This document shows positions 1 through 7,399 of a stretch of DNA of 20,715 nt, piece after piece. The notes below the pieces were generated by a model. It made no database searches. It had not been told where the DNA came from and worked only from the letters and a program-made list of their open reading frames with translations. The stretch's first letter is position 1, and every line of letters begins with the position of its first letter. The stretch spans positions 1-20,715 of the forward strand of contig JAEZDF010000006.1 in assembly GCA_023429685.1 (NCBI GenBank), in the 5' to 3' direction. The translations under genes and the position numbers were made by a program. This DNA is from Bacillota bacterium. GTDB lineage: Bacteria; Bacillota; Clostridia; Oscillospirales; Ruminococcaceae.

Positions 1-35
1 CCCATTCTTTGGCTTAAGGAGGATGAATTAAAAAC

Positions 36-536
36 ATGGCAAAGTCCACAACCGGTGTGCCGTTTTGCGGCACAAAAGAGCAGGAGGCGGAGCTGTTACA
101 GCTAATTGCCGAGCACAAGGCGCAGCCCGGTGCGCTCATGCCTGTCCTGCAGGGGGCGCAGGAGATTTACGGGTACCTTCCTTTAGAGGTACAGCAGATG
201 ATCAGCGAGGGGCTTAACGTTCCGCTGGCTGAAGTTTATGGCGTAGTAACCTTCTACTCTCAGTTTTCACTTTACCCCAAGGGCGAGTATAAGATCTCGG
301 TATGCCTTGGCACAGCGTGCTACGTTAAGGGCGCGGGCGATATCTTCGACCGTTTGTCCGAGCGTCTTGGCATCAAGGGCGGCGAATGCACACCCGACGG
401 AAGGTTTTCTCTGGATGCGTGCCGTTGCATCGGCGCGTGCGGTCTCGCACCCGTTCTCACAGTGAACGAGGACGTTTACGGTCGTCTCGTAGTAGACGAT
501 GTTGACAAGATACTCGCAAAGTACCGCGACCAATAA
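36..536 (+). CDS. hndA: NuoE/HndA-like [2Fe-2S] subunit of NAD(P)-linked [FeFe] hydrogenase
   Basis: This is a 166-aa protein of the NuoE/HndA thioredoxin-like [2Fe-2S] family. The four cluster cysteines are visible as C90-x4-C95 and C131-x3-C135, with the family segment GVVTFYSQF at about residues 69-77. The first 85 residues form the helical NuoE N-terminal domain. Length is normal for the family. The ATG start has an AAGGAGG ribosome site about 10 bases upstream. It opens an operon with a GHKL ATPase, hndB, hndC and hndD. In that complex HndA is expected to pass electrons at the flavin/NAD(H) end in the cytoplasm. The operon promoter lies before the window or in its first 25 bases and cannot be judged. 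The family is clear; whether the enzyme uses NADH or NADPH, and whether it bifurcates electrons, is inference. Confidence 0.93.
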   Translation: MAKSTTGVPFCGTKEQEAELLQLIAEHKAQPGALMPVLQGAQEIYGYLPLEVQQMISEGLNVPLAEVYGVVTFYSQFSLYPKGEYKISVCLGTACYVKGAGDIFDRLSERLGIKGGECTPDGRFSLDACRCIGACGLAPVLTVNEDVYGRLVVDDVDKILAKYRDQ

Positions 537-542
537 GCGGTT

Positions 543-1100
543 ATGCAGGAGCTTTCACTCAATGTGCTGGACATCGTCCAAAACTCTGTAAAGGCACAGG
601 CGTCGCTGATTGAGATTGGTGTAACCGAGTGCGCGCAAAGCGACACACTGGTTATCACCATAACCGACAACGGATGCGGTATGAGCGAGGAGACGGCGCA
701 AAGGGCGCTCGACCCGTTTTATACCACCCGCACCACCCGCAAGGTTGGGCTGGGGCTGCCGCTACTTAAGATGGCGGCGGAGCTGACGGGCGGAAGCGTT
801 ACCATCGAGTCACAGCCTGGTATGGGCACGACGGTTAAGGCGGTGTTTGGGCTTACCCACATCGACCGTATGCCGCTGGGCAGCATGTGTGAAACGATGA
901 CGACCCTGATCTCGTGCAACACGCACATCGATTTTGTGTACACCCACACGGTGCGCACCGCACAGCTTAGCGAAAACTCGTTTGTGCTTGATACCAGACA
1001 GTTTCGCGAGGTGCTCGGGGATGTTCCTTTAAACTCCCCCGAGGTGATGACGTTTATCAGAGAGTATTTTGCCGAAAATGACGTTGTTTTAAAGACATAG
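543..1100 (+). CDS. Stand-alone GHKL (histidine-kinase-type) ATPase in the hydrogenase operon
   Basis: This 185-aa protein has the GHKL ATPase fold and little else. Its N-box-like helix NVLDIVQNSVKA is at residues 7-18, the G1 box DNGCGM at 42-47, the ATP-lid/F-box region DPFYTTR at 57-63, the G2-like KVGLGLPLLK at 67-76, and the closing GTT at 95-97. It has no membrane segment, no sensor domain and no DHp domain with a phospho-accepting His, so it cannot be a normal sensor kinase. After residue 105 comes an 80-residue tail I do not recognise. It starts 6 bases after the hndA stop and sits before hndB, so it is surely cotranscribed. A serine-kinase/anti-sigma-like or regulatory ATPase role for the hydrogenase is possible, but the function is not shown by the sequence. 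Confidence 0.85.
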   Translation: MQELSLNVLDIVQNSVKAQASLIEIGVTECAQSDTLVITITDNGCGMSEETAQRALDPFYTTRTTRKVGLGLPLLKMAAELTGGSVTIESQPGMGTTVKAVFGLTHIDRMPLGSMCETMTTLISCNTHIDFVYTHTVRTAQLSENSFVLDTRQFREVLGDVPLNSPEVMTFIREYFAENDVVLKT

Positions 1101-1148
1101 AGTAGGTTAAACCCTTTTGCATGGATCTCTTTGCACATCTTATAGCTC

Positions 1149-1174
1149 GGTTTTACGCGTACCGCGTATAAACC
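1149..1174 (+). other. Intra-operon hairpin before hndB
   Basis: In the 98-base gap between the ATPase gene and hndB, GGTTT-ACGCG pairs with CGCGT-AAACC around a TAC loop. The bulge is one base on the left arm and two on the right. No T-run follows, so it is not a typical terminator. It could be an RNA processing or stability element that sets subunit ratios. That role is inference. Confidence 0.4.
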
Positions 1175-1198
1175 CCAGAGAAAGGATAAGGAACTGTT

Positions 1199-1570
1199 AT
1201 GAAAAGTCTTGCGGAACTTGCGGCTCTTCGCGATTCCATGAAGCATAAAGTTGGCATCCGTACCGACGAGCACGACGCCATACGCGTTGTGGTGGGTATG
1301 GCAACCTGCGGCATCGCCGCTGGCGCACGCCCTGTACTTACCGCCTTTACCGAGGAGATTGGTAAACGCAACCTGAGCCATATCGTGGTCGGTCAAACCG
1401 GCTGCATCGGCATCTGCCAGTACGAGCCTGTTGTTGAGGTTTTTGTACCCGGGCAGGAGAAGGTAACCTATGTAAATATGAGCCCCGAAATGGTGGCTCG
1501 CGTGGTTAACGACCACATCGTAAACGGCAACGTGGTTACCGAGTATACCATCGGCACCATGGGAAAGTAA
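1199..1570 (+). CDS. hndB: HndB-like thioredoxin-fold Fe-S subunit of the hydrogenase
   Basis: This 123-aa protein belongs to the HndB family of small thioredoxin-like [2Fe-2S] proteins. The segment MATCGIAAGAR at residues 34-44 and TGCIGIC at 67-73 carry the visible cysteines C37, C69 and C73. Only three cysteines stand in the usual cluster region, so the fourth ligand is not obvious from sequence. The C-terminal part (EPVVEVFVPGQ, about 76-86, then VNMSPEMV) matches the fold. The ATG is preceded by AAGGATAAGG. It lies 98 bases after the ATPase gene and 23 before hndC. The N-terminal domain of HndC has the same fold, so the operon encodes this module twice, once free and once fused. It is expected to be an electron-transfer subunit in the cytoplasmic complex. 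Confidence 0.88.
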   Translation: MKSLAELAALRDSMKHKVGIRTDEHDAIRVVVGMATCGIAAGARPVLTAFTEEIGKRNLSHIVVGQTGCIGICQYEPVVEVFVPGQEKVTYVNMSPEMVARVVNDHIVNGNVVTEYTIGTMGK

Positions 1571-1593
1571 GGAAATAGGAGGAAGAACACACA

Positions 1594-3381
1594 ATGTATC
1601 GTTCCCACATACTTGTCTGCGGCGGCACCGGCTGTACCTCCTCTGGTAGCCTGAGTGTAATCGCGGAGCTGGAAAAGGAACTTGCGGCAAACGGGCTGCA
1701 AGACGAGATCAAGGTCATTCAGACCGGATGCTTCGGCCTGTGCGCGCTTGGCCCGATTATGATCGTATACCCCGAGGGCAGCTTCTATTCAAGAGTAACC
1801 CCCGAGGATATGAAGGAGATCGTGTCCGAGCATCTGCTCAAAGGACGCATCGTTACCCGCCTTCTGTATCAGGAGACGGTTGCCGAAGACACCATTAAGT
1901 CTCTTAATGAGACCGGCTTTTATAAAAAGCAAAAGCGCATTGCGCTGCGTAACTGCGGCGTAATCGACCCCGAGAACATCAACGAATACATAGCCTACGA
2001 CGGCTATCAGGCACTGGGCAAGGTGCTTACCGAGATGACCCCCGACGATGTAATCAACATCATGAAGGATTCGGGTCTGCGCGGCAGAGGCGGCGGCGGC
2101 TTCCCCACCGGTTTGAAGTGGAGCTTTGCCAAGGCAAGCGTTTCGGATAAGAAATACGTCTGCTGTAACGCCGACGAGGGCGACCCCGGCGCGTTCATGG
2201 ACCGTTCGGTGCTGGAGGGAGACCCCCACGCGCTGATTGAGGCAATGGCGATTGCCGGTTATGCCATAGGTGCCGACGAGGGCTTTGTGTATGTACGCGC
2301 GGAGTACCCCATTGCGGTTAAACGCCTGCAGATAGCCATCGACCAGGCAAAGGAGATGGGACTGCTCGGCAAGAACATCTTCGGCACCGACTTTTGTTTT
2401 GACCTTGAGCTTCGTCTTGGCGCCGGCGCGTTTGTGTGCGGCGAAGAGACGGCGCTTATGACCTCTATCGAGGGCAAGCGCGGCGAGCCGCGTCCCCGTC
2501 CTCCGTTCCCCGCGGTTAAGGGTCTGTTTGGCAAGCCCACCGTGTTAAACAACGTGGAGACCTACGCAAACGTCCCCCAGATTATCTTAAACGGCGCCGA
2601 ATGGTTTGCGGCAATGGGTACCGAAAAGAGCAAGGGCACCAAGGTGTTTGCGCTCGGCGGCAAGATCAACAACACCGGTCTTGTTGAGGTTCCCATGGGC
2701 ACAACCCTGCGCGAGATCGTCGAGGAGATCGGCGGTGGCATTCCCGGCGGCAAGCAGTTTAAGGCGGCGCAGACCGGCGGTCCTTCCGGCGGATGCATCC
2801 CTGCTGAGCATCTCGACATTCCGATTGACTACGACAACCTGATTGCCATCGGCTCGATGATGGGCTCGGGCGGTCTGATTGTTATGGACGAAGAGACCTG
2901 CATGGTGGATATCGCGAAGTTCTTCTTGGAGTTCACCGTTGAGGAGTCGTGCGGAAAGTGCACCCCCTGCCGTGTAGGCACCAAGCGCCTGTACGAGATG
3001 CTTGAGCGCATTACCAAGGGCAAGGGCAAGGCAAGCGACATCGACGAGCTTCAGGATCTGTGCCACTACATCAAGGAAAACTCGCTGTGTGGTCTGGGTC
3101 AGACAGCCCCCAACCCCGTGCTCTCTACCCTTCACTACTTCAGAGACGAGTACGAGGCGCACATCAAGGATAAGAAGTGCCCCGCAGGCGTATGCAAGGC
3201 GCTGCTCAGCTTTGTGGTTGTCGAGGATAAGTGCGTAGGCTGTACGCTGTGCGCAAAGAACTGCCCCGTCAACGCCATCTCCGGCGCTGTGAAGCAAAAG
3301 CACATAATCGACCAGACAAAGTGCATCAAGTGCGGAGTATGTATGGATAAATGCCGATTCGGCGCCATTATCAAGAAGTAA
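1594..3381 (+). CDS. hndC: NuoF/HndC-like flavoprotein subunit with fused Fe-S domains
   Basis: This 595-aa protein should oxidise or reduce NAD(P)H with FMN and relay electrons through Fe-S clusters. Residues 1-90 form a thioredoxin-like [2Fe-2S] domain with C9, C14, C46 and C50. The NuoF core follows, with the glycine-rich FMN/NADH loop GRGGGGFPTGLKW at 163-175 and NADEGDPGAF at 192-201. The [4Fe-4S] motif is CGKCTPC at 453-459 with the distant ligand C499. The C-terminus is a two-cluster ferredoxin with CxxCxxCxxxC at C547-C557 and again at C577-C587. All expected ligands are present and length is normal for HndC. An AGGAGG ribosome site precedes the ATG, and hndD starts 15 bases after the stop. 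In related complexes this subunit carries the proposed bifurcation site; that is inference here. Confidence 0.95.
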   Translation: MYRSHILVCGGTGCTSSGSLSVIAELEKELAANGLQDEIKVIQTGCFGLCALGPIMIVYPEGSFYSRVTPEDMKEIVSEHLLKGRIVTRLLYQETVAEDTIKSLNETGFYKKQKRIALRNCGVIDPENINEYIAYDGYQALGKVLTEMTPDDVINIMKDSGLRGRGGGGFPTGLKWSFAKASVSDKKYVCCNADEGDPGAFMDRSVLEGDPHALIEAMAIAGYAIGADEGFVYVRAEYPIAVKRLQIAIDQAKEMGLLGKNIFGTDFCFDLELRLGAGAFVCGEETALMTSIEGKRGEPRPRPPFPAVKGLFGKPTVLNNVETYANVPQIILNGAEWFAAMGTEKSKGTKVFALGGKINNTGLVEVPMGTTLREIVEEIGGGIPGGKQFKAAQTGGPSGGCIPAEHLDIPIDYDNLIAIGSMMGSGGLIVMDEETCMVDIAKFFLEFTVEESCGKCTPCRVGTKRLYEMLERITKGKGKASDIDELQDLCHYIKENSLCGLGQTAPNPVLSTLHYFRDEYEAHIKDKKCPAGVCKALLSFVVVEDKCVGCTLCAKNCPVNAISGAVKQKHIIDQTKCIKCGVCMDKCRFGAIIKK

Positions 3382-3396
3382 AGGAGTGTACCAAAC

Positions 3397-5145
3397 ATGG
3401 ATAACGTAAATATCAAAATAAACGGTATGCCCTACTCGGTGCCGAAGAATTACACTATTCTTGAGGCAGCGAGGGATGCCGGCATAGATATCCCCACCCT
3501 GTGTTATTTAAAGGGCGTCAACGAAATCGGCGCATGCCGTATGTGCGTGGTAGAGGTTAAGGGCGCAAGAAGCCTTGTTGCCGCCTGCGTATACCCCGTA
3601 AACGAGGGCATGGAGGTTGTTACGACCTCCGACAAGGTGGCAAAGAGCCGCCGCCAGACGCTGGAGCTTATCCTCTCTACCCACAACAAGACCTGCCTTT
3701 CCTGCGTGCGCAGCGGCAGCTGTGAGCTACAGACGCTTTCCAACGAGTTTGGCGTAGAGAACGAGTACCGCTACAACGGCGAGAACATGACCTACCCGGT
3801 TGACCGTTCCGCTCCCCATATGTACCGCGACAACTCCAAGTGCATCCTGTGCCGCCGCTGTGTGGCCGCATGCGACAAGATTCAGAGTGTCTCGGTTATC
3901 GGACCCAACGACCGTGGCTTTAAAACCCACATTGGCTGCACCTTTGACAACGGTCTTGCGGATGTAGCGTGCGTATCCTGCGGTCAGTGCATCGTGGTGT
4001 GCCCCACCGGCGCGCTGAACGAGAACGACCAGACCCAAGAGGTTTGGAAGGCACTCTCCGACCCCGCAAAGCATGTGATTGTTCAGCCCGCGCCGTCTGT
4101 GCGCGTAACGCTGGGCGAATCGTTTGGCATGCCTGTGGGTAGCAACGTCAAGGGTAAGATGGTTGCAGCACTGCGCCGCTTAGGCTTTGACGGCGTGTTT
4201 GACACCGACTTCTCGGCGGACGTCACCATTATGGAGGAGGCCACCGAGTTCTTACACCGCTTTACAAAGGGCGGAAAGCTACCGCTCATTACCTCCTGCT
4301 CGCCCGGTTGGGTAAAGTTCTGCGAGCACAACTTCCCCGATTTTCTTGACAACCTGTCCAGCTGCAAGTCGCCGCAGCAGATGTTCGGCGCCATTGCAAA
4401 GACCTACTACGCGAAGAAGATGGGTCTTGACCCCAAGGACATCGTTGTTGTCAGCGTAATGCCCTGCACCGCCAAGAAGTTTGAGGCGGGTCGCGACAAC
4501 CAGTCGGCTGCCGGAAACGGCATCCCCGATGTGGATATTGCGATTACAACGCGTGAGTTTGCCCGTATGATTAAGCGCGCGGGACTGAACTTTACCGCTT
4601 TGCCCGACGAGGAGTTTGACGCACCGCTTGGCATGAGCTCCGGCGCTGCGGTCATCTTTGGCGCGACGGGCGGCGTTATGGAGGCTGCACTGCGCACCGC
4701 CAACGACGTTTTAACCGGCAAGGACAACGACAGCATCGAGTTTAACGAGGTGCGCGGCACCGAGGGCATCAAGGAGGCAACCTATAACATTGCAGGCAAC
4801 GAGATTCGCGTTGCGGCGGTTTCGGGTCTTGCCAACGCAAGAAAGCTGCTTGACGACATCCGTGCAGGTAAGCGCGACTACCACTTTATTGAGGTAATGG
4901 CGTGCCCCGGCGGCTGTGTAAACGGCGGCGGACAGCCCACCCAGCCCGCGTCGGTACGCAGCTTTGTAAACCTTGCCGCCAAGCGTGCTGCAGCCATCTA
5001 CGACGAGGATAGATCTCTGAAGGTTCGCAAGAGCCATCAGAACCCCGCCGTACAGGAAGTTTACAAGGACTTCTTCGGCGAGCCGGGCAGCCACAAGGCG
5101 CACGAGATTTTGCATACCAAGTATGTGGCGCGCGAAAAGTATTAA
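3397..5145 (+). CDS. hndD: [FeFe] hydrogenase catalytic subunit, HndD type
   Basis: This 582-aa protein carries the H-cluster that makes or oxidises H2. Domains in order are: [2Fe-2S] ferredoxin (C36, C47, C50, C64); His-Cys3 [4Fe-4S] site (H96, C100, C103, C109); two [4Fe-4S] clusters (C149-C159 and C192-C202); the H-domain; and the small-subunit-like C-terminus ending near AHEILHTKY. The H-cluster motifs are TSCSPGW at 299-305, MPCTAKKFE at 355-363 and EVMACPGGCVNGGGQP at 499-514 (C503, C507). The first motif differs from the textbook TSCCPGW by Ser302, while an extra Cys323 lies in SSCKSPQQ. It is the last gene of the operon, and a terminator begins 17 bases after its stop. No signal peptide is seen, so the enzyme is cytoplasmic. 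Family assignment is firm; direction and cofactor use are inferred. Confidence 0.96.
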   Translation: MDNVNIKINGMPYSVPKNYTILEAARDAGIDIPTLCYLKGVNEIGACRMCVVEVKGARSLVAACVYPVNEGMEVVTTSDKVAKSRRQTLELILSTHNKTCLSCVRSGSCELQTLSNEFGVENEYRYNGENMTYPVDRSAPHMYRDNSKCILCRRCVAACDKIQSVSVIGPNDRGFKTHIGCTFDNGLADVACVSCGQCIVVCPTGALNENDQTQEVWKALSDPAKHVIVQPAPSVRVTLGESFGMPVGSNVKGKMVAALRRLGFDGVFDTDFSADVTIMEEATEFLHRFTKGGKLPLITSCSPGWVKFCEHNFPDFLDNLSSCKSPQQMFGAIAKTYYAKKMGLDPKDIVVVSVMPCTAKKFEAGRDNQSAAGNGIPDVDIAITTREFARMIKRAGLNFTALPDEEFDAPLGMSSGAAVIFGATGGVMEAALRTANDVLTGKDNDSIEFNEVRGTEGIKEATYNIAGNEIRVAAVSGLANARKLLDDIRAGKRDYHFIEVMACPGGCVNGGGQPTQPASVRSFVNLAAKRAAAIYDEDRSLKVRKSHQNPAVQEVYKDFFGEPGSHKAHEILHTKYVAREKY

Positions 5146-5162
5146 AACTTAACAGCGGTTTG

Positions 5163-5195
5163 GGGAGCGGCAGCAATGCCGCTCCCTGTTTGTTG
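5163..5195 (+). terminator. Terminator of the hnd operon
   Basis: A perfect 10-bp stem, GGGAGCGGCA with TGCCGCTCCC, closes on a GCAA tetraloop and is followed by TGTTTGTTGT. It lies just after the hndD stop. The stem is strong and the T-run imperfect. Confidence 0.8.
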
Positions 5196-5274
5196 TAAAC
5201 AAGTGATGTATTATTTGCATACAGTTCAATCAACAAATTGTACGATACAAAGGTGGCGGATTGCCTCGTAACCC

Positions 5275-5304
5275 TTGCAATCAAACAGCAAAAGGTGGTA
5301 CTAT
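5275..5304 (+). promoter_or_regulatory. Possible promoter of the CAT-fold gene
   Basis: TTGCAA and TACTAT are separated by 18 bases, and TG one base before the -10 makes an extended -10. The predicted RNA starts about 120 bases before the ATG at 5430. An 8-bp inverted repeat (AAGTGCAA at 5305-5312, TTGCACTT at 5342-5349) lies in this leader and could form a hairpin. The rest of the 5187-5429 stretch holds nothing else I recognise. Confidence 0.45.
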
Positions 5305-5429
5305 AAGTGCAACTGATTTTTCGGGCGTTTTTGGTCGATACTTGCACTTGATGATTCGTAAACACACGCCGGTCTGACCCTTACCGCCCGAGTGCACAGA
5401 GTACATGTGAGACAGGGAGAGTGATTCGC

Positions 5430-6320
5430 ATGCCGCCTTTTACAAAGCGCCGCAAAGACGGAGTTTACATTAAAAGCCGCGAGGCATACAGTCGTTTGAT
5501 GCCACATATTATGCCCACACGAGCCCAGTCACTGGTGTTTTACCCGATTGAGCTGAATGTGGAAAATGCACTGCGTTATATGGATGAAAAACGTGCACAG
5601 GGCATTAAGCTGACGCTGTTTAACCTTGTGCTTGCCGCCATCGCGCGCACCGCAATGGAGTACCCAAAAATCAACCGCTTTGTGGCGGGGCGCAGGTTGT
5701 ATGCGCACAAGGAGTTCCTCGCCGCGTATGTGGTCAAGCGGCAGATGACACTTGAGGGTGACGACAGCCTGGTTAAGGTCGTGTTTGAACCGGATAAAAC
5801 GCTGTTTGATACCGCAACCGCTATGAATGAGCGCCGCCGTGAGGTGAAAAAGGGCTCGCAGGAGGGTGTGGATAAGATTATCGTGTTTTTCTCAAAGCTG
5901 CCGCGCTTTGCCTTGTGTATGGTGGCGTCGCTTATCGATGTTCTGGAGTTTTACGATATGCTGCCGCGCAGCTTTACCGAAAGCCTGCCCTATTATTGCA
6001 GTGTGTTTGCCTCTAACCTAGGCAGCATCGGGGCGGACGCACCGTTTCATCACCTGTACGAGTGGGGCACCTGCTCGATCTTTTTGACGCTGGGCAGAAC
6101 GTACGACAAGCTGGTGCTGGATGAGGACGGGAGTGTACGCAACGCAAAGCATGCGAACATCCGCGCGACCATAGACGAGCGCATCTGCGACGGGTTTTAT
6201 CTATCCCGCGCGCTCGACCGTTTTTCAAAGCTGATGCAAGACCCCGCGCAGCTGGAGATAACGTATGACAACCGCCGCGTCAAGGGCGATAAGGTGAGCG
6301 TAGCGACCCAATCGGTTTAG
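5430..6320 (+). CDS. CAT-fold acyltransferase-like protein (lone E2 catalytic-domain homologue)
   Basis: This 296-aa protein resembles the catalytic domain shared by 2-oxoacid dehydrogenase E2 and chloramphenicol acetyltransferase. It has no lipoyl or E1/E3-binding domain, and no dehydrogenase genes lie nearby. The domain signature near the C-terminus normally reads DHRxxDG with His as the catalytic base; here it is DERICDG (residues 249-255), so Glu250 replaces the His. The preceding FHHLYEWGTCSIFLTLGR region (206-223) fits the fold's late strands. I choose ATG 5430 because AGGGAGA lies about 10 bases before it; a GTG three codons upstream would sit on that ribosome site. The end of the gene is duplicated in tandem downstream. 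It may be a non-catalytic or altered acyltransferase. Substrate unknown. Confidence 0.75.
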   Translation: MPPFTKRRKDGVYIKSREAYSRLMPHIMPTRAQSLVFYPIELNVENALRYMDEKRAQGIKLTLFNLVLAAIARTAMEYPKINRFVAGRRLYAHKEFLAAYVVKRQMTLEGDDSLVKVVFEPDKTLFDTATAMNERRREVKKGSQEGVDKIIVFFSKLPRFALCMVASLIDVLEFYDMLPRSFTESLPYYCSVFASNLGSIGADAPFHHLYEWGTCSIFLTLGRTYDKLVLDEDGSVRNAKHANIRATIDERICDGFYLSRALDRFSKLMQDPAQLEITYDNRRVKGDKVSVATQSV

Positions 6321-6540
6321 TGGCTTTGCGTCCCGCAAAGCATGCGAACATCCGTACTACCATCGACGAGCGCATCTGCGACGGGTTTTATCTATCCCGC
6401 GCGCTCGACCGTTTTTCAAAGCTGATGCAAGACCCCGCGCAGCTGGAGACAACGTATGATAACCGCCGCGTCAGGGGCGATAAGGTGGGCGTAGCGACCC
6501 AACCAGTTTAGCGGCTTTGCGTCCCGCAAAGCATGCGAAT
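6143..6540 (+). repeat. 191-bp tandem duplication of the CAT-fold gene's 3' end
   Basis: The block 6143-6333 is repeated at 6334-6524, and a third copy breaks off after about 16 bases from 6525. All three begin with CGCAAAGCATGCGAA at an exact 191-base spacing. The unit spans the last 59 codons of the gene, its stop and a short 3' tail. Copies 1 and 2 differ at about a dozen positions, including a CGCG/TACT change. The hairpin GCTTTGCG-TCC-CGCAAAGC ends each unit (6323-6341, 6514-6532). Because 191 is not a multiple of 3, copy 2 is out of frame with the gene and does not extend it. Confidence 0.9.
6320..6511 (+). pseudogene. Duplicated C-terminal fragment of the CAT-fold gene
   Basis: This 63-codon open frame repeats the last 59 residues of the upstream protein (KHANIR... 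to VATQ-V), including the DERICDG signature. It would start at a GTG whose G is the last base of the upstream stop, with no ribosome site. It lacks the rest of the fold, so it is best read as a duplication remnant. The frame has stayed open despite the substitutions, but it is short. Confidence 0.7.
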
Positions 6541-6551
6541 ATCAGCGCGGC

Positions 6552-6557
6552 TATAAT
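6552..6557 (+). promoter_or_regulatory. Possible -10 element before the rhomboid-like gene
   Basis: A perfect TATAAT lies about 105 bases before the GTG start of the rhomboid-like gene. I find no good -35 at the right distance, so support is weak. Confidence 0.25.
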
Positions 6558-6661
6558 AATTGCATTTCAGGCAATAACAACGGACTTTTTTGCCTACAAT
6601 GACATCAGCGGAACAAGGACAGTCGCACTTAAGACCAAAGGATAGAATGGAGTGACCTATC

Positions 6662-7351
6662 GTGAACCGATTTCTGTATAAACTTGAGAAGGCAATACAA
6701 AAGGTAGCCATACCAAACCTGATGCTGTACGTTACCGCCGGTATGTTGATTACCTACATCTTAAGCTACCTGATGCCGGGCGTCGTCGTGTTTATGGGGC
6801 AGGAGACAAACATCCTCGGTATCCTTAGCCTCGACCGAAGCGCGCTGTTTGCGGGGCAGGTGTGGCGGCTTATTACCTATATCTTTCTGCCACCCAGCTC
6901 CAGCCCCATCTTTGTGATTATTTCGCTGTATTTTTATTATTTTATCGGCACGAACTTAGAGAACCAGTGGGGCACCGCGAGGTTTAATCTGTACTACCTG
7001 CTCGGGATGCTGGGCGCGACCGTCGCCGCCCTTGTTTCGGGCTACGGCACGAATATGTACCTGAACTACTCACTGTTTTTTGCCTTTGCGGTATTGTTCC
7101 CCGATATGCGGGTCATGTTGTTCTTTGTGATTCCCATTAAAATGAAATACCTTGCGTATATTAACGCGGGCTTTTTTGCAATCAGCCTGATATTTGGCAC
7201 GTGGGCAACACGCGCTGCGATCGTAATGTCGCTAATCAACTTCTTTTTGTTCTTTGGCGGCGACTTTATTAGGCGCATCCGCGAGCAGCAAAAGTACTCT
7301 GCTACGCGCAGAAACTTCCGCCGACAGATGAACAACAACCACTGGCAATAA
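6662..7351 (+). CDS. Rhomboid-fold membrane protein lacking the protease motif
   Basis: This 229-aa integral membrane protein has about six hydrophobic segments, near residues 18-40, 66-95, 108-127, 133-147, 150-178 and 183-200, with a basic tail. WRLITYIF (68-75) and the loop GTNLENQWGTARFNLYY (96-112) match the rhomboid family. The catalytic GxSG motif expected in TM4 is absent: aligning on the shared VLFP end, the region reads MYLNYSLFFAFA. No histidine stands in the last membrane helix. It is therefore probably a non-proteolytic rhomboid relative (DUF1751/Der1-like alternatives are possible). The start is GTG with GGAGTG about 8 bases upstream. An ATG-free N-terminus makes the exact start moderately sure. 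No operon partner is evident. Confidence 0.72.
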   Translation: MNRFLYKLEKAIQKVAIPNLMLYVTAGMLITYILSYLMPGVVVFMGQETNILGILSLDRSALFAGQVWRLITYIFLPPSSSPIFVIISLYFYYFIGTNLENQWGTARFNLYYLLGMLGATVAALVSGYGTNMYLNYSLFFAFAVLFPDMRVMLFFVIPIKMKYLAYINAGFFAISLIFGTWATRAAIVMSLINFFLFFGGDFIRRIREQQKYSATRRNFRRQMNNNHWQ

Positions 7352-7399
7352 CCAGCAGGCACCTTGCCGCATTCGAGGAAAGGCGGATATTAACACGCT

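Noticed and set aside
719..1690. Open frame of 323 codons on the - strand across the ATPase, hndB and the start of hndC
   Set aside because: It is antisense to three well-supported genes, has no ribosome site, and gives a His/Arg-rich peptide with no recognisable motif.
2587..3303. 238-codon - strand frame inside hndC
   Set aside because: It mirrors the codon use of a certain gene and shows no family features; a shadow frame.
6320..6511. A functional stand-alone small protein from the duplicated segment
   Set aside because: It has no ribosome site, starts on the upstream stop and holds only the end of a larger fold; a duplication remnant is simpler.
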